From Aspidiotus rigidus (lineage: Eukaryota; Arthropoda; Insecta; Hemiptera; Diaspididae): a DNA stretch of 64,000 bases. Shown piece by piece: positions 38,301 to 53,390 of this stretch. The notes under the pieces are model-generated. The model had not been told where the DNA came from and made no database searches. It saw only the letters and a program-made list of their open reading frames with translations. The first letter of the stretch is position 1, and each line of letters begins with the position of its first letter. The stretch is taken from the NCBI GenBank assembly GCA_035079385.1, contig JAVHKY010000028.1:8742001-8806000 (forward strand), read 5' to 3'. A program made the translations under genes and the position numbers.

Positions 38301-41300
38301 ATGCAGACTATAAATGAGGCCTCCTCAAAGAAAAGTAAAGAATACTACATGAAACAAATGGAAGGCTGCCCACCCAATTCGAAACTGGTCACTGTTATTT
38401 ATTTATCACATGTGGTTGTGTGAATTTTTTACTTCCATATATTAAAAAAATTTGGGATTTATCCTTTTCACAGTTCGTGCGGGCGTTCTACTGGACGGAT
38501 TTGCTTTTTTTTTTTTATTCTCTTCAGAATAACCTCTAGATTAGCCAACAAGCATTACTTAGTACCTCACTTCAGGTGTTCCCCACTTATCTGCATTTGC
38601 GTTTTCTTCCCATGTATTTCTTATGGAAAATTTTTCATACATTTGGTTGAACGCAATGACAGTCCGTCAGGCCGTTCTACTAGGCCGATTTGCTCCATTT
38701 TCTTCTTATTCTCCTCAGGACGACCTCTAGATTAGCCATCAAACATTACTTAGTGCCTTACTTCAGGTGTTCCCCACTTACTCGCATTTGCGTTTTCTCC
38801 CTATGTATTTCTTATGGGGAATTTTTCAAACATTCGGTTGATTGAAAGCGAGAAGCGTAGCTATTTAGTAGCTATAGTACGTATGTTGACTCATCCAGCA
38901 GTGAGAAAGGCATGAACTTGAACATCGGTACCTTCTATCCTTTTTTTTTTAACATATGAAAAAACTTTCAAAAATAACTTTATGACAGTCCGTCTGGCCG
39001 TTCTACTCAACCAATTTGCTTCAGTTTCTTTAATTTGTTCATTTAGCACACCAGCTGAGCCATTAAGGATCAGCAGCCGCTCGACTTAAGGCGTTCTTGA
39101 ATTTTCCTCAATTGAGCTTTTCACATAATTATTATCTATCTACATACTGACAAAAATTCAGTAAAACTTAATAAAATTCGCCAGACATTTCCCCTGAACA
39201 GATTGGGCCGATCTTTCCTTTGAATAAATGATTCCGACCCACAGATAAGCCATTACCAATTGGCTGACCCGTCCCTGGCTTCAGTTTTGGGTAGTATTGA
39301 AACGCGATTTTGCCCTGTACATTTCTTATGGATATAGGTATTTTTTAGATGAAATTGAACCATTTTATTCAGTTTACCAGCGTCGAACTAAACAGATCAG
39401 ACTGATCTTTTTTTTTTTTTTTTTTAATGAATGCCTCTCACCAACAGATTCGCCGTCACTCAACAATTTACTCCGCCTTCCTCACAAATTTTCAAAAAAT
39501 ACAAAACGAAATTTTTCCCTGTACATTTCTTAAGGGGATATTTGTCAAAGGAAAACGAACTCCCCTTTCCAATTTGCCAGGGACTTCAACTAAACAGGTC
39601 GGGCTGATTTTTTATACCCTCCGATCCGCCATCACTCCTTGATCAATTTAGCTTCCCTTACAAATTCCCAAAACATTAAAACTCTGTTTCACCAATTACA
39701 TTTCTTATGTGGATTTATTCCACCTATAATAATAAGTATATTCCCCCTGTCCAGATGTCATGGTTGAATTATATCATCAATTATATGTACTAATGCTGCG
39801 AAGCAGCACAGGTCATCTAGTTTTGTTTATTTTTATTTTCTGAATTTTATATTTTTGGTTTAATTTTAACCATTTTGTGGTTTATTGTTTTTTAAAAAAT
39901 TTTGATTTTTCGTTGGCTTTTTGATTTTGAAATTTTCCAATTCCTCCTTTACCTGTGAACCACTATTGATATAAAAGTTACGCATGTGTAATCCTTTGAA
40001 ATATAATCTAAAATATTGTTCGATCATAATACGATCGAATGCAGATTTGATGAGACTGGTGATGAGCGGGCTGATTTAGCTAAAAAATCTACAATTTCGT
40101 TGTTGAATATTCCTGCATGACTGGGGATCCAGAGAAAATTAATTTGAATGGGGTTGAGAGAATTGATCATGTAGATGATTGATAAAGCTAAGGATGAATT
40201 AACGCGTGAAGGGATAGAAGAAATAGATTGGAGAGCAGAGAGAGAGAGTCAGATATCATGAAAATTACCTCTTATAAGCCATCAATGAATAAAATGAAAT
40301 ATAGTTAGTGCACTTATAATAAAAAATCATATTTTTAAACTAATACATGAAGTGCGTGATCTGACTCGTGCGTTTGCTTCACTCACTACCGCTCGTTTTG
40401 CAAAACTCACTCGTCAGAAATCGCGCACTTCATCCACTAACTAGTTGACAGATATACTATTTTCTTGCAATCTATGAAAAAAAAACTTTTTTTTTGCCAA
40501 CTTATGTTCCCTTCTCTTGGAGCGCATCACATTTATAAGATTATTTTGTCCGCGGTACGCTTCCAAAACTATACTGGATGAATCTTCTTGAAACTTGGGC
40601 AGATTATAGTAAATTGAGTAGGTCTAGTTCTTGAGATATACTCAATTTTAGAATTTGAAAGTTGAATTGTGGTGTCTCATGAGATGAGAAAATTATTTTA
40701 AATTTGGACCGGTGTCTTTGAGTGAGATTTGAGGTTAGACTTATGAGTGAACCAGGCTCGGGTGATGTATTTTGACATTTTTCATTCACGGCCACGTACT
40801 TTATTGGTTAAATATTGTAAATGATAATTCTAAGCATCGTTCTAAGAACGGATATAAAATAGTAGGTATTAATACTATTGAAAAAATTTCTCATTTTAGA
40901 TCAAGTAGAATAAAATTTAGGTTTCCTTATTGAGTTATGGGCCGGTTTATTTGTATATAATATTTTTTGTCCTCGGAACTCCTCCGATACTACTGGATGA
41001 AGTTTTTTGAAACCTGGGTAGGTTATAATACGTATTATTATACCTGAAGACATGCAAATATAGGAAGGTGGTGGTGAAAGCATGAATAGCGTACAATTTA
41101 CGAGTGAATGTAAAGAAGAGCGGCTGGAGAAAGCATTAAGTAATGCCAGGCATTGGAGATGATCAAATCAACCAATTTTATCGCTGCTATATTCAGTGTA
41201 TGAAAATGAGCCTTGAATTAATGTTATCTATTATTGAACCTATTTACGTTGTAATGACAATATTTGACACTCATATGAAGGAGGTGGGACTCTCAAATGA

Positions 41301-44300
41301 AAACTCAGCTTTGGATCTGTGTTCTACGGGTCAAAGAAACCTCAAAATCAATTTTTCGGTCGATAAATATTTTTTTACAGCATTATCGAAGTTAATAACA
41401 ATATTAGACAGTTGTGGTGAGGGGAGGGGGCTCCCAAATGAAAAACGGATTTCGTATTCGTCTTCTACGAGTCAAAAAACCCCCGTAAGCAATCGTTCTG
41501 TAGAACAATCTCTATTTTTATAATATGTGGCACATGTGGAGAGGCGAGGGGGATATTGGACAGTTGTGGTAAGGGGGGGAGGCTTCCCAAAAAAATGGAT
41601 TTCGGATTCGTCTTCTACGAGTCAAAAAACCCCCGTAAGCAATCGTTCTGTGGAACAATCTCTATTTTTATAATATTTGACATATGTGGAGAGGGGAGGG
41701 GGCTCTCAATCGAAAAATGGATTTCAGATTTGTATTCTACGGATCAAAAAACCCCCTGATCCAACATCTCACGACATTTTCCCAATTTTCCAATTTTTGG
41801 CCGCCTACGAGAGCATTCCATCCCACTGTGGGTCCTACCTTTGGCAACGCAAGAGCACCCATGCAATTGCAAAAAAAAAAAATTAGATGCATAGCGCTAT
41901 TGCTTGCTTTATTGCGAGCCTAGACAAATTTTTCTATGCAAGGAACAGAACAAGGTTGAATGCAGATTAAGAAAATTCTAGGTCCTATAGATAATTCCAT
42001 GATGACCTTACAAATGAACAGACGCAAACGTGGATGTTCTCTGAAAATGACCACCCAATAAAAGGAAAGTTCTAATGACTAGACATAGAATTATTTCCAT
42101 TTTCTAGCCTAGGTAAGTTGTTCTATATAGCCTAACCTAAGATAAGAATTAATGATGTCATCCAATTTGATCGCAAAAATTCTAATCCCTCAACATTACC
42201 TCAAAAATGGTAACTTCACAGACAGTGACAGTTCCTGAGAATGACCCCCCAAACAAAATGTTTAACAAGTTCTACTGCTTTATCTAGCCTAGACAAATTA
42301 ACACATAACAATCAAGGTCAAATGCAGATCAAAAAAATTCTAGGTCCTAGACCATTCCCCAAAAATGATGACATCACAAATTAACAGATGAGGACATTTT
42401 CTGAAACTGACTGCTCAATAAAAGGAATAGTGCGTTTCCCAGTAAAAAAGAACGACGGCTTTCTTAACAAAGTTAAACAAGGAACACAGGGAACCTGCTG
42501 AAAATTCAAGGAAGCCTAAACCTAGATAAAGCTAGTATAAAGAAGGCCTAGATCTACTATAAGCCTGGTATAATATAGTTTGAGAGTCTACATTTTTCTG
42601 GGGGGACTTGGAAAAATTTTGACTCTCAGCTATATATGATAGAAGGGGGACTTAAAAAAATTCCTATCATATATGGCTCGAAAATCGAAAGTTTTCTAAG
42701 TCCCCCTTCTATCATATACAAGCCGTAAGCCCGCTAAATATTATGAAATTTCAAATTATTTTCAAAATTCTTGATATTTATTTATCATTAGTATTCTTTT
42801 AGTTCAATTTCTAATCTAATTCTTTCAATTTCCAATTTTTCAATTTCATTTTTTTTATTGTTGATATTTTGTTTTATACATTCAATCTCGTTCTTAATAT
42901 CTTCTCTGATAGTTGGATGCCGTCTTTTTAGAAGATCCTTTGCGCATTCTTCTTTCTGGGTGTATGCTCATTTTTTGTGGATTGTTGGAGGAGGTAGATA
43001 ACTTCCTATATAATGATACAATTGTCCAAAAATTTTGAAAGCTATAAATATGTTTGGAACTTCATTACACCCTAAAGAAGTCATTGAGTGCGCATTTTTG
43101 TATTTACGCAAATTATTAAGAAAATGAGAAAATCTATTATCCCTTCCGTCTAATAGTTTTTGAAGAAGATCCGGCATTGAGGGTAAATCAGTTAACTCAA
43201 TTTTACCACTCCTGCAAAAAAAATTTTGATTTTCAGTTTCAAATAATTTTCCATCACAAAATGTGCACATAATTGCCAGATTCCCAATTGAACTTTGGTA
43301 TATTCTTTCTCAATAATGTACTTAATGAATAGACTATTATTGCTCTGACAATCATTTTCCACATTATTTTCTGATATCAAACGTGTCCTCTTCCCTTTGG
43401 TTGTCAACTGCCCTAGATTTGCTTTCTTGCGTTTTGGAATTCCAGTTAGATTGCAATAAAGTGAGACATTCGTGACTTCAATATGGAATTTTCGAAATTG
43501 ACGTGAATTGTTCTTCTTTTCTTAGTTCTCACGTTAAATTTGAAATAATGAAAGACAACCACCACTTCTTCAGATAATTTGCTAAGCAAAATCTTTATCG
43601 TAACCCTACCCTATTCGATTACTCATAGTATGGGTATTCAAAACTTCTCCGGTTAAAAAGAATCATTTTCCAAAAATGATTGCCTAGCACATATTAATTT
43701 TCGATGAACGTCAACAAAAATGATCAGTCAATAAATTAATGAATGATACAGATTTTTCATCTCTTGAATCATTCATGACCCCCCCCCAAGCACAAAGATA
43801 TATACTACGCGCCATTCGCCTGATTTCGTAACTTCAAATTTATTACACATAAACCTTCTCCTAGGCAAGCTAAAGCAATGGAAACAAATTCCAAGTTCGT
43901 AGGTGAATTAGGAATAAAGTTAAATGGATTTGCGATTTTGCAACTTCTCTTTATATAATATAGATAGTTCGAGAGTCCAAATTTTTCCAAGTTTTTTGTT
44001 GGAAGGCGCACGGCGCACGCCAAATTTCTCAAAAAGCCCCCCATAAAACAGGTTCCCTGTTAAAAAAAAAGTTCTTGCCAGAAAAATGTGTTGTGACGTC
44101 ACTCAAAATATATATTCTCTGTCTCCTGGGATTTCATTTTTGCTCGGCAAATTATATTTTTTTCTACGCATGATGTTGAAATAATGTTTTGAGCATATTT
44201 ATAGGTGCTACCCCCCCCCAGCTAGATTTGCTACCGGCAGATTGCGGCTTAAATAAAAATAAAAACCCGCCCCAACAGAAATTTAAAACAACCAAATTGC

Positions 44301-47300
44301 GGCCCACTAGAAATCTAACTACGGTCTACAAACAAGCGGAAGAGAACTACCTAGGTACAAATATATAGCGACGTGGAAAACATTTTTAATTGCATTCAAT
44401 CAAATCAATTCAAATGACGTAATATTATATGTACAAGTACACTAATCTGCAAATTCAATTTTCTTTTACTTTTTTTTTTGGTGAAAATTTTTGCAAAAGC
44501 TGCTTTATGTACGTAAATTTGTCTGTAACGCCATTTTCAAAGTCATTCATAACTGCACAAAAATAATTTTATTTTTCAATCCTCTCCTTCCAAGGTTTTG
44601 CTATTGCAACTGGCAACATTTTTGTATAGGTTCTCTCTTGGACTTATAACAACGCATCGATTAACAGGAAAATATTAGGATGTTTATGGTAGAACATTTT
44701 GTTCAATTTGCTATTGAACAATTTGCAAGCGTTCATCGTTCTTACACGAGCATTTTAATGCGCATAAGTACAAGGAGGAAAGAAAATCAATTTGAAATCA
44801 TTATTTTATCGATGGCCGGTCGTAACCGGAATTTTTCGGCCGCAATTTGTACGTCGTATCTGGACGCAGCCGCTAGATTAGCGTGAAAGAAACAAGACTG
44901 AATTACCGTGCGCCTCAGTATCCGAGTCTCTTGGTTTTTTATTTCTCACTGACTGTGACTTGACAGGAACTTATTTTTTAATTTTTTTCAAAAGATCTGA
45001 AGCTTCTTTCTCTACCAAGATATTCATAATATGTAGGCCTACTGTTAGACTATTACTTTCAACAAAATATATTTACATATTTCAGGGCTCGTGATGTTAA
45101 TTGGAATTGTTATGTACATATCAATATTTAAGACGGAAGTAAATTCTAAATTGAAAACCAACACGTCCAGTCAATCATCTTTTAATTTTCAGTACGGAGT
45201 TAGGTATGTATTAATTTATATAGGTACTTAAAAATAATTATAAGAGTGCTATTGATTAATTATTAGGGTAGCCTTATTGGTTTTTATCATCTGAAGATTA
45301 GGCTACAAAATTATCATCAGAATTGACAAAATGAGATAAACAGATATAAGAAATAGGGGTTCAAGAAGTTTGTAGCCTACCTAGTTTTCAGTCAACAAAT
45401 CATCAATATCATCATTTTTAGGCCTACACAACATTTTCTCGAAAAGAATGACAAAAGCGCCTAGTTCAATGTGATTAAGCTGCACTTCATCCCCTAACTG
45501 ATTTTTAATTTTTAGCTGGTTGTAAGTTCACTTGTACTGCCCTAGTTTTACTAAAATGAGGCTTCAAAAATAAAAAAATGTTTTCTGTTTCAATTATCTT
45601 CTCTTCATTTCTTCCAAAAACCCCTTACTATTTACATAAGAATCGAAATATTTGGTTTTTCCCGTTCCCCCCCCCCCATCCGTGTAAATTTGTCCCTTCT
45701 AATTTCAAGCCTGAGTAGCGGAATAGCGGGGCAACTTGTGCTCCAGAAAAAAGTAGGGGGCAAGTTCCTCTACTCATGATATTTTGAGGGAGTTTAAGAA
45801 AGAAAATCGGTTTAGATTAAGAAAATATTAATTTAATTTAAATAAATATTAATATTACGATTTTATTTCTGTACAACAAGGGAATTTTTCAAATTTGGAT
45901 AAAAGTACATCTTGATTTAAGATGTTTACTGAGGTAAAGTCAGGAGGCGCTTAGTGGAGGTTGCTATCAAAGAAAAGGTGGATTCAATCTTGATTTGATC
46001 AAAGCCATCTTCTAAGGAGACAAAAGTTGTCCGAGTTGTATTTAAAGGGTCTAAATTTAGAGATATACGAGGAGTGAGGTTGTAGAAGTCTTTCAGAGTT
46101 GGTAGATCAAAACAAGAATTCAGTACTTACTAAAGCGATTGCCTCTTCGAGGCTTACAACTATTTCTTCTGGTTTTATTTAGACTTGTAGATTTGAACAA
46201 TTTGGTAAATCACTAATGCGCCGAATAAGTATAAATAAACAAAGTATGGGTACACAATAAAATCTACTCTGTCCTTTAATAAATCATCGGTGATGTCGGA
46301 AGGATATTGATAATAAATTGCTTAGGAATTGTTTGTGTCGAGAAGCCACATATAATTTCAGTGGAGAGGAGGTCCAGAAAAGAAATGGTTTAGCCTATTA
46401 GGCTAAGTTGAATAATCGATGATGTGAATAACCGAGGATTTCAACAGGGGGAAGATTTTGAACTCCAACCACAACAAAGATTTCAAACGTTGTTGGATAT
46501 AAAAATTGTAACGTTCACAAAAAAGCCAAGTGCCCACAAGGTTAGGTTCTTTCGACTTTTGAAATGTTTGTAGTTAGAGCGAAAGATTATTCTTTTATTT
46601 GAGAAATCACTCTGCAATGTAATACGCCCAAATAAAGTATTAATTCGCAATTCGGTACTTGATTTGATACCTAATTTAAAGTCGAAACGCAAAACTTTGG
46701 TGACAATACAAAAAAAAGGAGAAAACAAACAGATGCGTAATTGCTTCACTTCTCGAACTAAGTTACTTGAGTAATCTCCCGAGTAGAAAGGCGTAAACAT
46801 CCTAACGTCTGGTACTTCCTTTTGCGTCCTCTTCTTCGTGTCAAGGAAAAGGAACCGACCCGAGATTGGTTGCTGTTTGAAGACGTAAAACGCCCATAAC
46901 ATACCCTCTTCTTCTAATAGACTAACCACCCAAGAAGAGGGCATATGCGAGCAAATACCTTCCAGCCCTTCTTTAGACAATGAGGAAATCTTCGGAGATA
47001 GAATATGCCGACCGTCTGTCTCGGTCAACTAAGAGGTGATCTTGAAAATAAAAATGTGTTATTTAGTACGCCTCGGAACTCTCACTATCTCTTCCGATGA
47101 CTACATTCGTCAACTCGTGACCTCCGACGCAGATTAAGTTTTCATTTCCTCCTGTACTGCAATGAAACACCTGTCTCTTCATGCACCGTTCCGAAGTGTA
47201 CGAGTAAAAGAGGACGAGAGAGAAAGAACCGAGAGAAAGTGTGTGGCCAAAAATTTAATCCCATTATGTTCGGGTAATAGAACGTTTTTTCGTCAACTGT

Positions 47301-50300
47301 TGAAAACGAGGGAAGAAGAGCATCTGCCGCGCACGAGGAATGAAAGTAAAGATCAAAGGAAAAGATTTTTTCATATTTGAAAAATTTTTGTACCGCTACA
47401 ATACAGCTTAATGCTATTAAAAGTTTTGGCTATTGGTTGGTATGGTTTCTGCCGCTCCCTGCCTATCATAAACGGTGGGAAGAAAGAAACGAGAAAGCAA
47501 TCATTGAGGGAGAACGGATTTCTTGGAGGTTTGAAGTTGTCTGACCTTTACTCTTGTAGTGTAGGCAGTTGCTACGATTTGAATCTTGTAAACGTCAGGT
47601 TTTCTGGATAGAAAAAAAAAAAAGAAAAGAAAAGAAAACGTACCAGAGTTGATTCTGATTTAATTAGAGGCTTGCATCCTTTATTTATTTCGGAGTAGAT
47701 TACAGGAGATTTGCGAGAAATAGTTGAAGAAGAATTTGTTTATACTTGTAAGCTAATGGTGATCGTTTTTTGCGGGCTTTCCATAGTGATTCGCTTTAAT
47801 CAGTCTGAGAGAGGAATTTTTCGAATACTGACGATTTGCTCTCCCAGCTTATGCTCGTAGTTCAGTATTTTTCATTGGAAGAAGAAAACTTCTTCAATCT
47901 TTTTGAAACTTAGCTAATGGCAATAGGCTGAGAAAAAATCAAAAAATATTCAGAAACTTTGAAAAAAAATCCAAAAAATTATTAATATAAAAAATTTTGA
48001 AATCGGAGAAAAAAAGTTGCTTTTACTTATTCGCTACTGGTTGGCTTAAAAATCAATTACAACATGTCTATGATTACCAACTCGAAAATGAAAAGAGGCA
48101 GAGATACTCGCGCATCATGTATTGCTTCGGAACGATATAACGCTGACTCGGAAATTCCCATCGTACGAGAGATTGACAGAGAATCTGCATAATACGCCTA
48201 GACTAGCTGTCATTAGTTACACCTCTAAACTTCAACTATACCTACCCATATTTCCAAAACGATAAGGTGAAGCGAAAATTCCGAGCTAAAGCTTCACGTT
48301 GAACGATATTTATGACCGTACAAATCTATAGTAATCATTATTATAATGCTTCATTGTTTTTTTCTCTCTTGTAGTTTTCTACTCTATGTAAGCGGCTTCA
48401 TTTGCATCGAACTATCGGGTACTTGCGCCGTCCTATTATTTGTATACCAGGACCAAACCGTTCAAAGTGTTCATTTCATTCAACCCTCTCCGGTGATATT
48501 TCGTAATTACAACTCTACAGCTAATCCTGGTAATGTATTTGCGTGCGTGTAAAAATAACACTGGCAATAAGGCCGGTACCGTTAATTTATCCTTATATTG
48601 TGTGAAGAGAGTAATACTGGCATGAATACTAATATTTTGGAAAAAATTTAATCTATTCGCAGATATGCTGTACCCGTGTCGTATGCATTCCGATTTATGC
48701 GTAGCCATGGATACACTATCGTATCATTCGGGCCACCCGTATACGACGGAAGCGGTCTCCGAACCTATAGAAATGAATCATCGTTGTTACCTGGATCCTG
48801 ACGATAGTCCGGTAATACTTGTATATACTATGGTCTCTTCAATAGCTTATTTCACCAATTATTGAGAAATTTCTGAATGGTATCCGATCATGTCTGGCGC
48901 GCAAAGAGTTCGAAGTTTGTCACCCAAAGCCATAGCTCAATTACAGTAACGTCTCGATATAGTGCCTCTCTCCATGGTGCTATCCTCGGCTTAGTGCCAT
49001 TTTTCATCGGTCTTTAGACTTTGCCTATCTAAATGCATATAAAATCACCTCCGTCTAGTGCAACCTAAATCACGATTTAATGCGAAATAAATAATGTATA
49101 GATTGGGATAATTCCCAACTTGGCAGAATTTTTCATTTTTGAGGCATTTTGGACCACTTTTGGGTGCATTCACTCATCTCGATTAATTTATGATGTACGT
49201 ATTTTAGCATTTCATATGCTTATATACACACAACTGGAACTAATCTTGGAAAAACTATAACATTTGATGACGTCATCAGTGACCTTGAACCACTTTAGGG
49301 ACTTGAAAAAAATCCGACCATTGCTATTTTGGAACCTGCTTCCTCGGCCCATATTATACTATTACAATAATATGAACTTCATAAACTGTACAATAGGTTG
49401 ATTTTCATACTGCGTCAATATACAGTAGTACACTGGGCTTCACTTCAGGGACTTTATAAAATGTTGGGCACGTTTGAAGTGAACCTGGGCTGAACTAGGC
49501 TAAAGTATACCCTAATATTTAGTATATTAAATTTATGCGAGGCCAAGAAATATGGGAGGAGTAAGCCCACCTTGAACCTGTCATGTCAGCTAATTAGCAT
49601 TACATACAATATACTAGGGTTATGCTAGGCTATGGAATACAGACATGAGAGGAAGGCAAATGAGAAGCTCGTCAGCCATTCAGCTTAACATACTATCCAC
49701 TATACTTCCTGTCAGTTTGTCAGCGCCTAACGTACAGAATGCTAGGTTTATACCATGCTAAGAAATATTGATGGGGGAGGGGGGCATCACTATGACGTCA
49801 TCCTAACCAAGATACACTTATCAAAAGTCAATATCGATTCAATATGATCGATGAAATCGATAAGAGACGTATCGTCATATTACGTAATTTTTGAAGCATA
49901 TAGCCCAGTGAGAGGCAAACGAGCTGAGAGTGGATGAGCCCGTTTAGCCCCCAAGATAAAGCGATCATATAAAGTGCTACACTACTTGCCTCTAGAGGAG
50001 GCATGCTAGCTAGCTTCTGCCTTTTTCGAGTATATTTTTGAAGTCAAAAGCTAAAAAATTTCCATGGAAACAGCCAAATATTTTTCCAATGGTGAAGCTA
50101 TTTAAGTTAGAAGCTGAAGCTTATAAATATTTCAGCTGCAAGCCTGCAATGTCTTGGATTTCTTCTATTTCCTCAGAAAAACAACGGCTTCCCTAACAAA
50201 ATTAAACCAGGAACGCAGGGAACCTGTTCTATGAGTCAAATTGGTTTTGGTATTGAGAATTCAAGCAAACCTAGACCTAGTATAAAGCTAGTACGAAAAA

Positions 50301-53300
50301 GGCCTAGACCTACTATAAACCTAGTATAAAATAGGACGTCATTAGTGACCTGGACCTATTTGATGGACTTCGAAATATATAGATCGAGAGTCCAAATTTT
50401 TCTTAGTCATTCTCCTATCATATATAGCTCGAGAGCCAAAATTTCTTTAAGCCCCCTTCCTGTCCATTTAAGCTCGGAGGATGAAATTTCTAATAGGGAA
50501 CCTGTTTTATGTTTTTTTTTTTTGATAAAATTGTCCGTCGCGTCGTGCGCCGTCCGGCAAAAAACTTGGAAAAATTTCGACTCTCGAGCCGTATATGATA
50601 GGGGGGGGGGACTTAGAGAGATTTTGACTATCGCGCTATATATGATAGGGCAGGGACTTAGTGTGATGGGAGGGGGACTCGGAAAAATTTCGACCCTCGA
50701 GCTGTATATGATAGGGGGGGGGCTTGGAAAGATTTCGACTATCGCGCTATATGTGATAGGAGAGGGATTTGGAAAGATTTCGACTATCGCGCTATGTATG
50801 ATCGGAGAGGGACTTGGAAACATTTCGAATCTCGAGCTATATGATAGAAGGGGGGGGGGGACTTGGAGAGATTTTGACTATCGCGCTATATATGATATGA
50901 GAAGGACTTGGAAAAATTTCAACTCTCGAGCTATCATATATAGCTCGAGATTCGAAAAAAATTTATACTCTCAAACTGTCGAAGAAAAGCTCCACAATAC
51001 TCGAAAAAGTAAACTGGAGGGCAATTTGCAAGAACCGCAGAAAAATATACAAGAAGCCGCGAGCGCGCTTTCGGTTAAACAACCATTCTCAAGCGTAGAT
51101 AAAAGCGACTCGACGAGATGGGAAAAGAGAACAGTCACAACGACGGAAGAGAAGAAATCATGATTGAACTAGCGAAGTATGAGACTGTGAGTCATACTCG
51201 TAAACTAGCTCGACCAACCCCTCGTCCGGAATGTACCTGTTGAGTAGATTTATATTATCGCTATTAAGATGACGAATAATTTCAATGTTTTCCAGAGCAC
51301 GGCGTTTGAAGTAAGCCTTCTCTCTGTGGAGGAGGGTTTCAGACCCCTCCCTGAAACCATGACCACTAGTTATAAGGTGGTCGGCAAATGCGGATTCTCC
51401 CAAATGCCTTTTTCCCCAATCTTTTAGGTGTTCAGCTACTCTAATTTTAATCTGACGACTAGTCTCGCCTACATACATCCCATTACAGTCCCTGCAAGCT
51501 ATGCTATAAGCTCCGCTCTTTTCAAGGGGCAGGATAGGGTCCTTTGACCTGAATAGTAGCCCTTTTACCGTCGTAGGATTTTAAAACACCGGACGGAAAC
51601 CGAAGGGGCGGAGGGCGCGACTCAATTTCGAAGAAAATTTACCCAAGAAGGGGAATTTAATGAAACGGGTCCTGCTATCGACAGAAGAGTCGCGGGGGAG
51701 GGAGGTAGTTGAATCAAGGCAATTCCGCGTGATCTTCCTCCGGACCATAAGAAAAATGTCCAATTTGACCTTATTCACTCTAGCTAAGTATTTTATAATA
51801 TTAAGTTCTTTTTGGAAAGCTGCCTGGTTCAGTGGGATGCGGGTTGGCCCATGAATAAAGCTATTAAACGCCGCGAACTTGTGAGAAACAGGGCAGAATG
51901 ACGAGCCGTGGACGACAATATCGGTCGAAGTATCTTTTCTATATATTGAAAACTCGTGGACTCCATCTCTAACTGAGATGATGAGATCCAAGAAGTTAAT
52001 ATTAGACTGTGACATCACAGGCCTCGCTCTCCCAGCTATATATGAAAGGGAAGGACTTGTAAAATTTTCGAGCTGACCAGATTGCAGACGACGGACGTGA
52101 ATTTCGATTGTTGTCACTGTCGTGACAGGAGATCAAAGTCAAAATATCTTCGACATTATCAATCACCAACAACAGTTTATAATTTATTTAATGGATACGG
52201 AAAGGGCTAGTAGAAATAGGAATTTTTTCATTTTCTTTGTAGGATTAGAGTTTATATTTCTGAAATTCTACTCAATCTGTAGGTACCTTGAAGCTTCAGA
52301 CATACAAATATTTCATGCCAATTATTTACAGCGTTGGAGTCTTTTTTTTTTGACATGTTTCATGTCTTTTCTCTCGCCGGACCCCGATTTTGAAACTCGC
52401 GAGTACACCCCCCCCCCCGTCAAGAGAAATCTCTACCCCGTGGGTGATTCGGAAATTCGCGAGTACACCCCGCGTAATAATAATAATTAATTAATTAATT
52501 AATTAATTAATTAATTAATTACTAAATAATTAAATAATTGAATAATTAAATAAATAAATAAATAAATAAATAAATTATTATTATAAATAAATAATTAAAT
52601 AATTAATATAATTAATAATTAGAAAATCTCTACCCCGTGGGTGATTCAGAAATTCGCGAGTACACCCCGGGTAATAATAATAAATAATTAATTAATTAAT
52701 AATTAAATAATTGAATAATTAAATAATTATATAATTAATATAATTGATAATTAGAAAATTTTCTAAGTCCCTATTCCTATCATATATGGTTGGATATTCG
52801 AAATTTTTCCAAGTCCCCTAGACTTGAATTGTCTCATACCATTCCAATACAACAGCGAGACCGGGGGGCGAACTCGTAATAATTAATAATAAATAAATAA
52901 ATAATTAAATAATTAATATAATTAATAATTAGAAAATTTTCTAAGTCCCTATTCCTATCATATATGGCTGGATATTCGAAATTTTTCCAAGTCCCCTAGA
53001 CTTGAATTGTCTCATACCATTCCAATACAACAGCGAGATCGCTCGTTCGCCCCACGAAAGTTGATACCTCAAAATATAGAACACCCACAATTACCTCAAA
53101 ATATTTCTCATACAAGACTTATACGACGCCAAGATAGGTAAAGGGGTAAACGAATAATATCTCACGAACGCTTGACCTAGTAGAAGAATTAATAATAAAT
53201 AAATAAATAAATAAATAAATAATAATAAATAATTAAATAATTAAATGAATAAATAATTAAATAATTAAATAATTAAATAATTAAATAATTGAATAATTAA

Positions 53301-53352
53301 ATAATTAAATAATTAAATAATTAAATAATTAAATAATTAAATAATTAAATAA

Positions 53353-53390
<38 letters not shown>

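Noticed and set aside
41143..41886. Overlapping plus-strand frames
   Set aside because: They run through the minisatellite array; similarity between them is the DNA repeat, not protein conservation.
50345..51163. 272-codon plus-strand frame with 15-residue repeats
   Set aside because: It is the translation of a 45-bp tandem DNA repeat; the opposite strand is open as well, and no start, splice or domain evidence exists.
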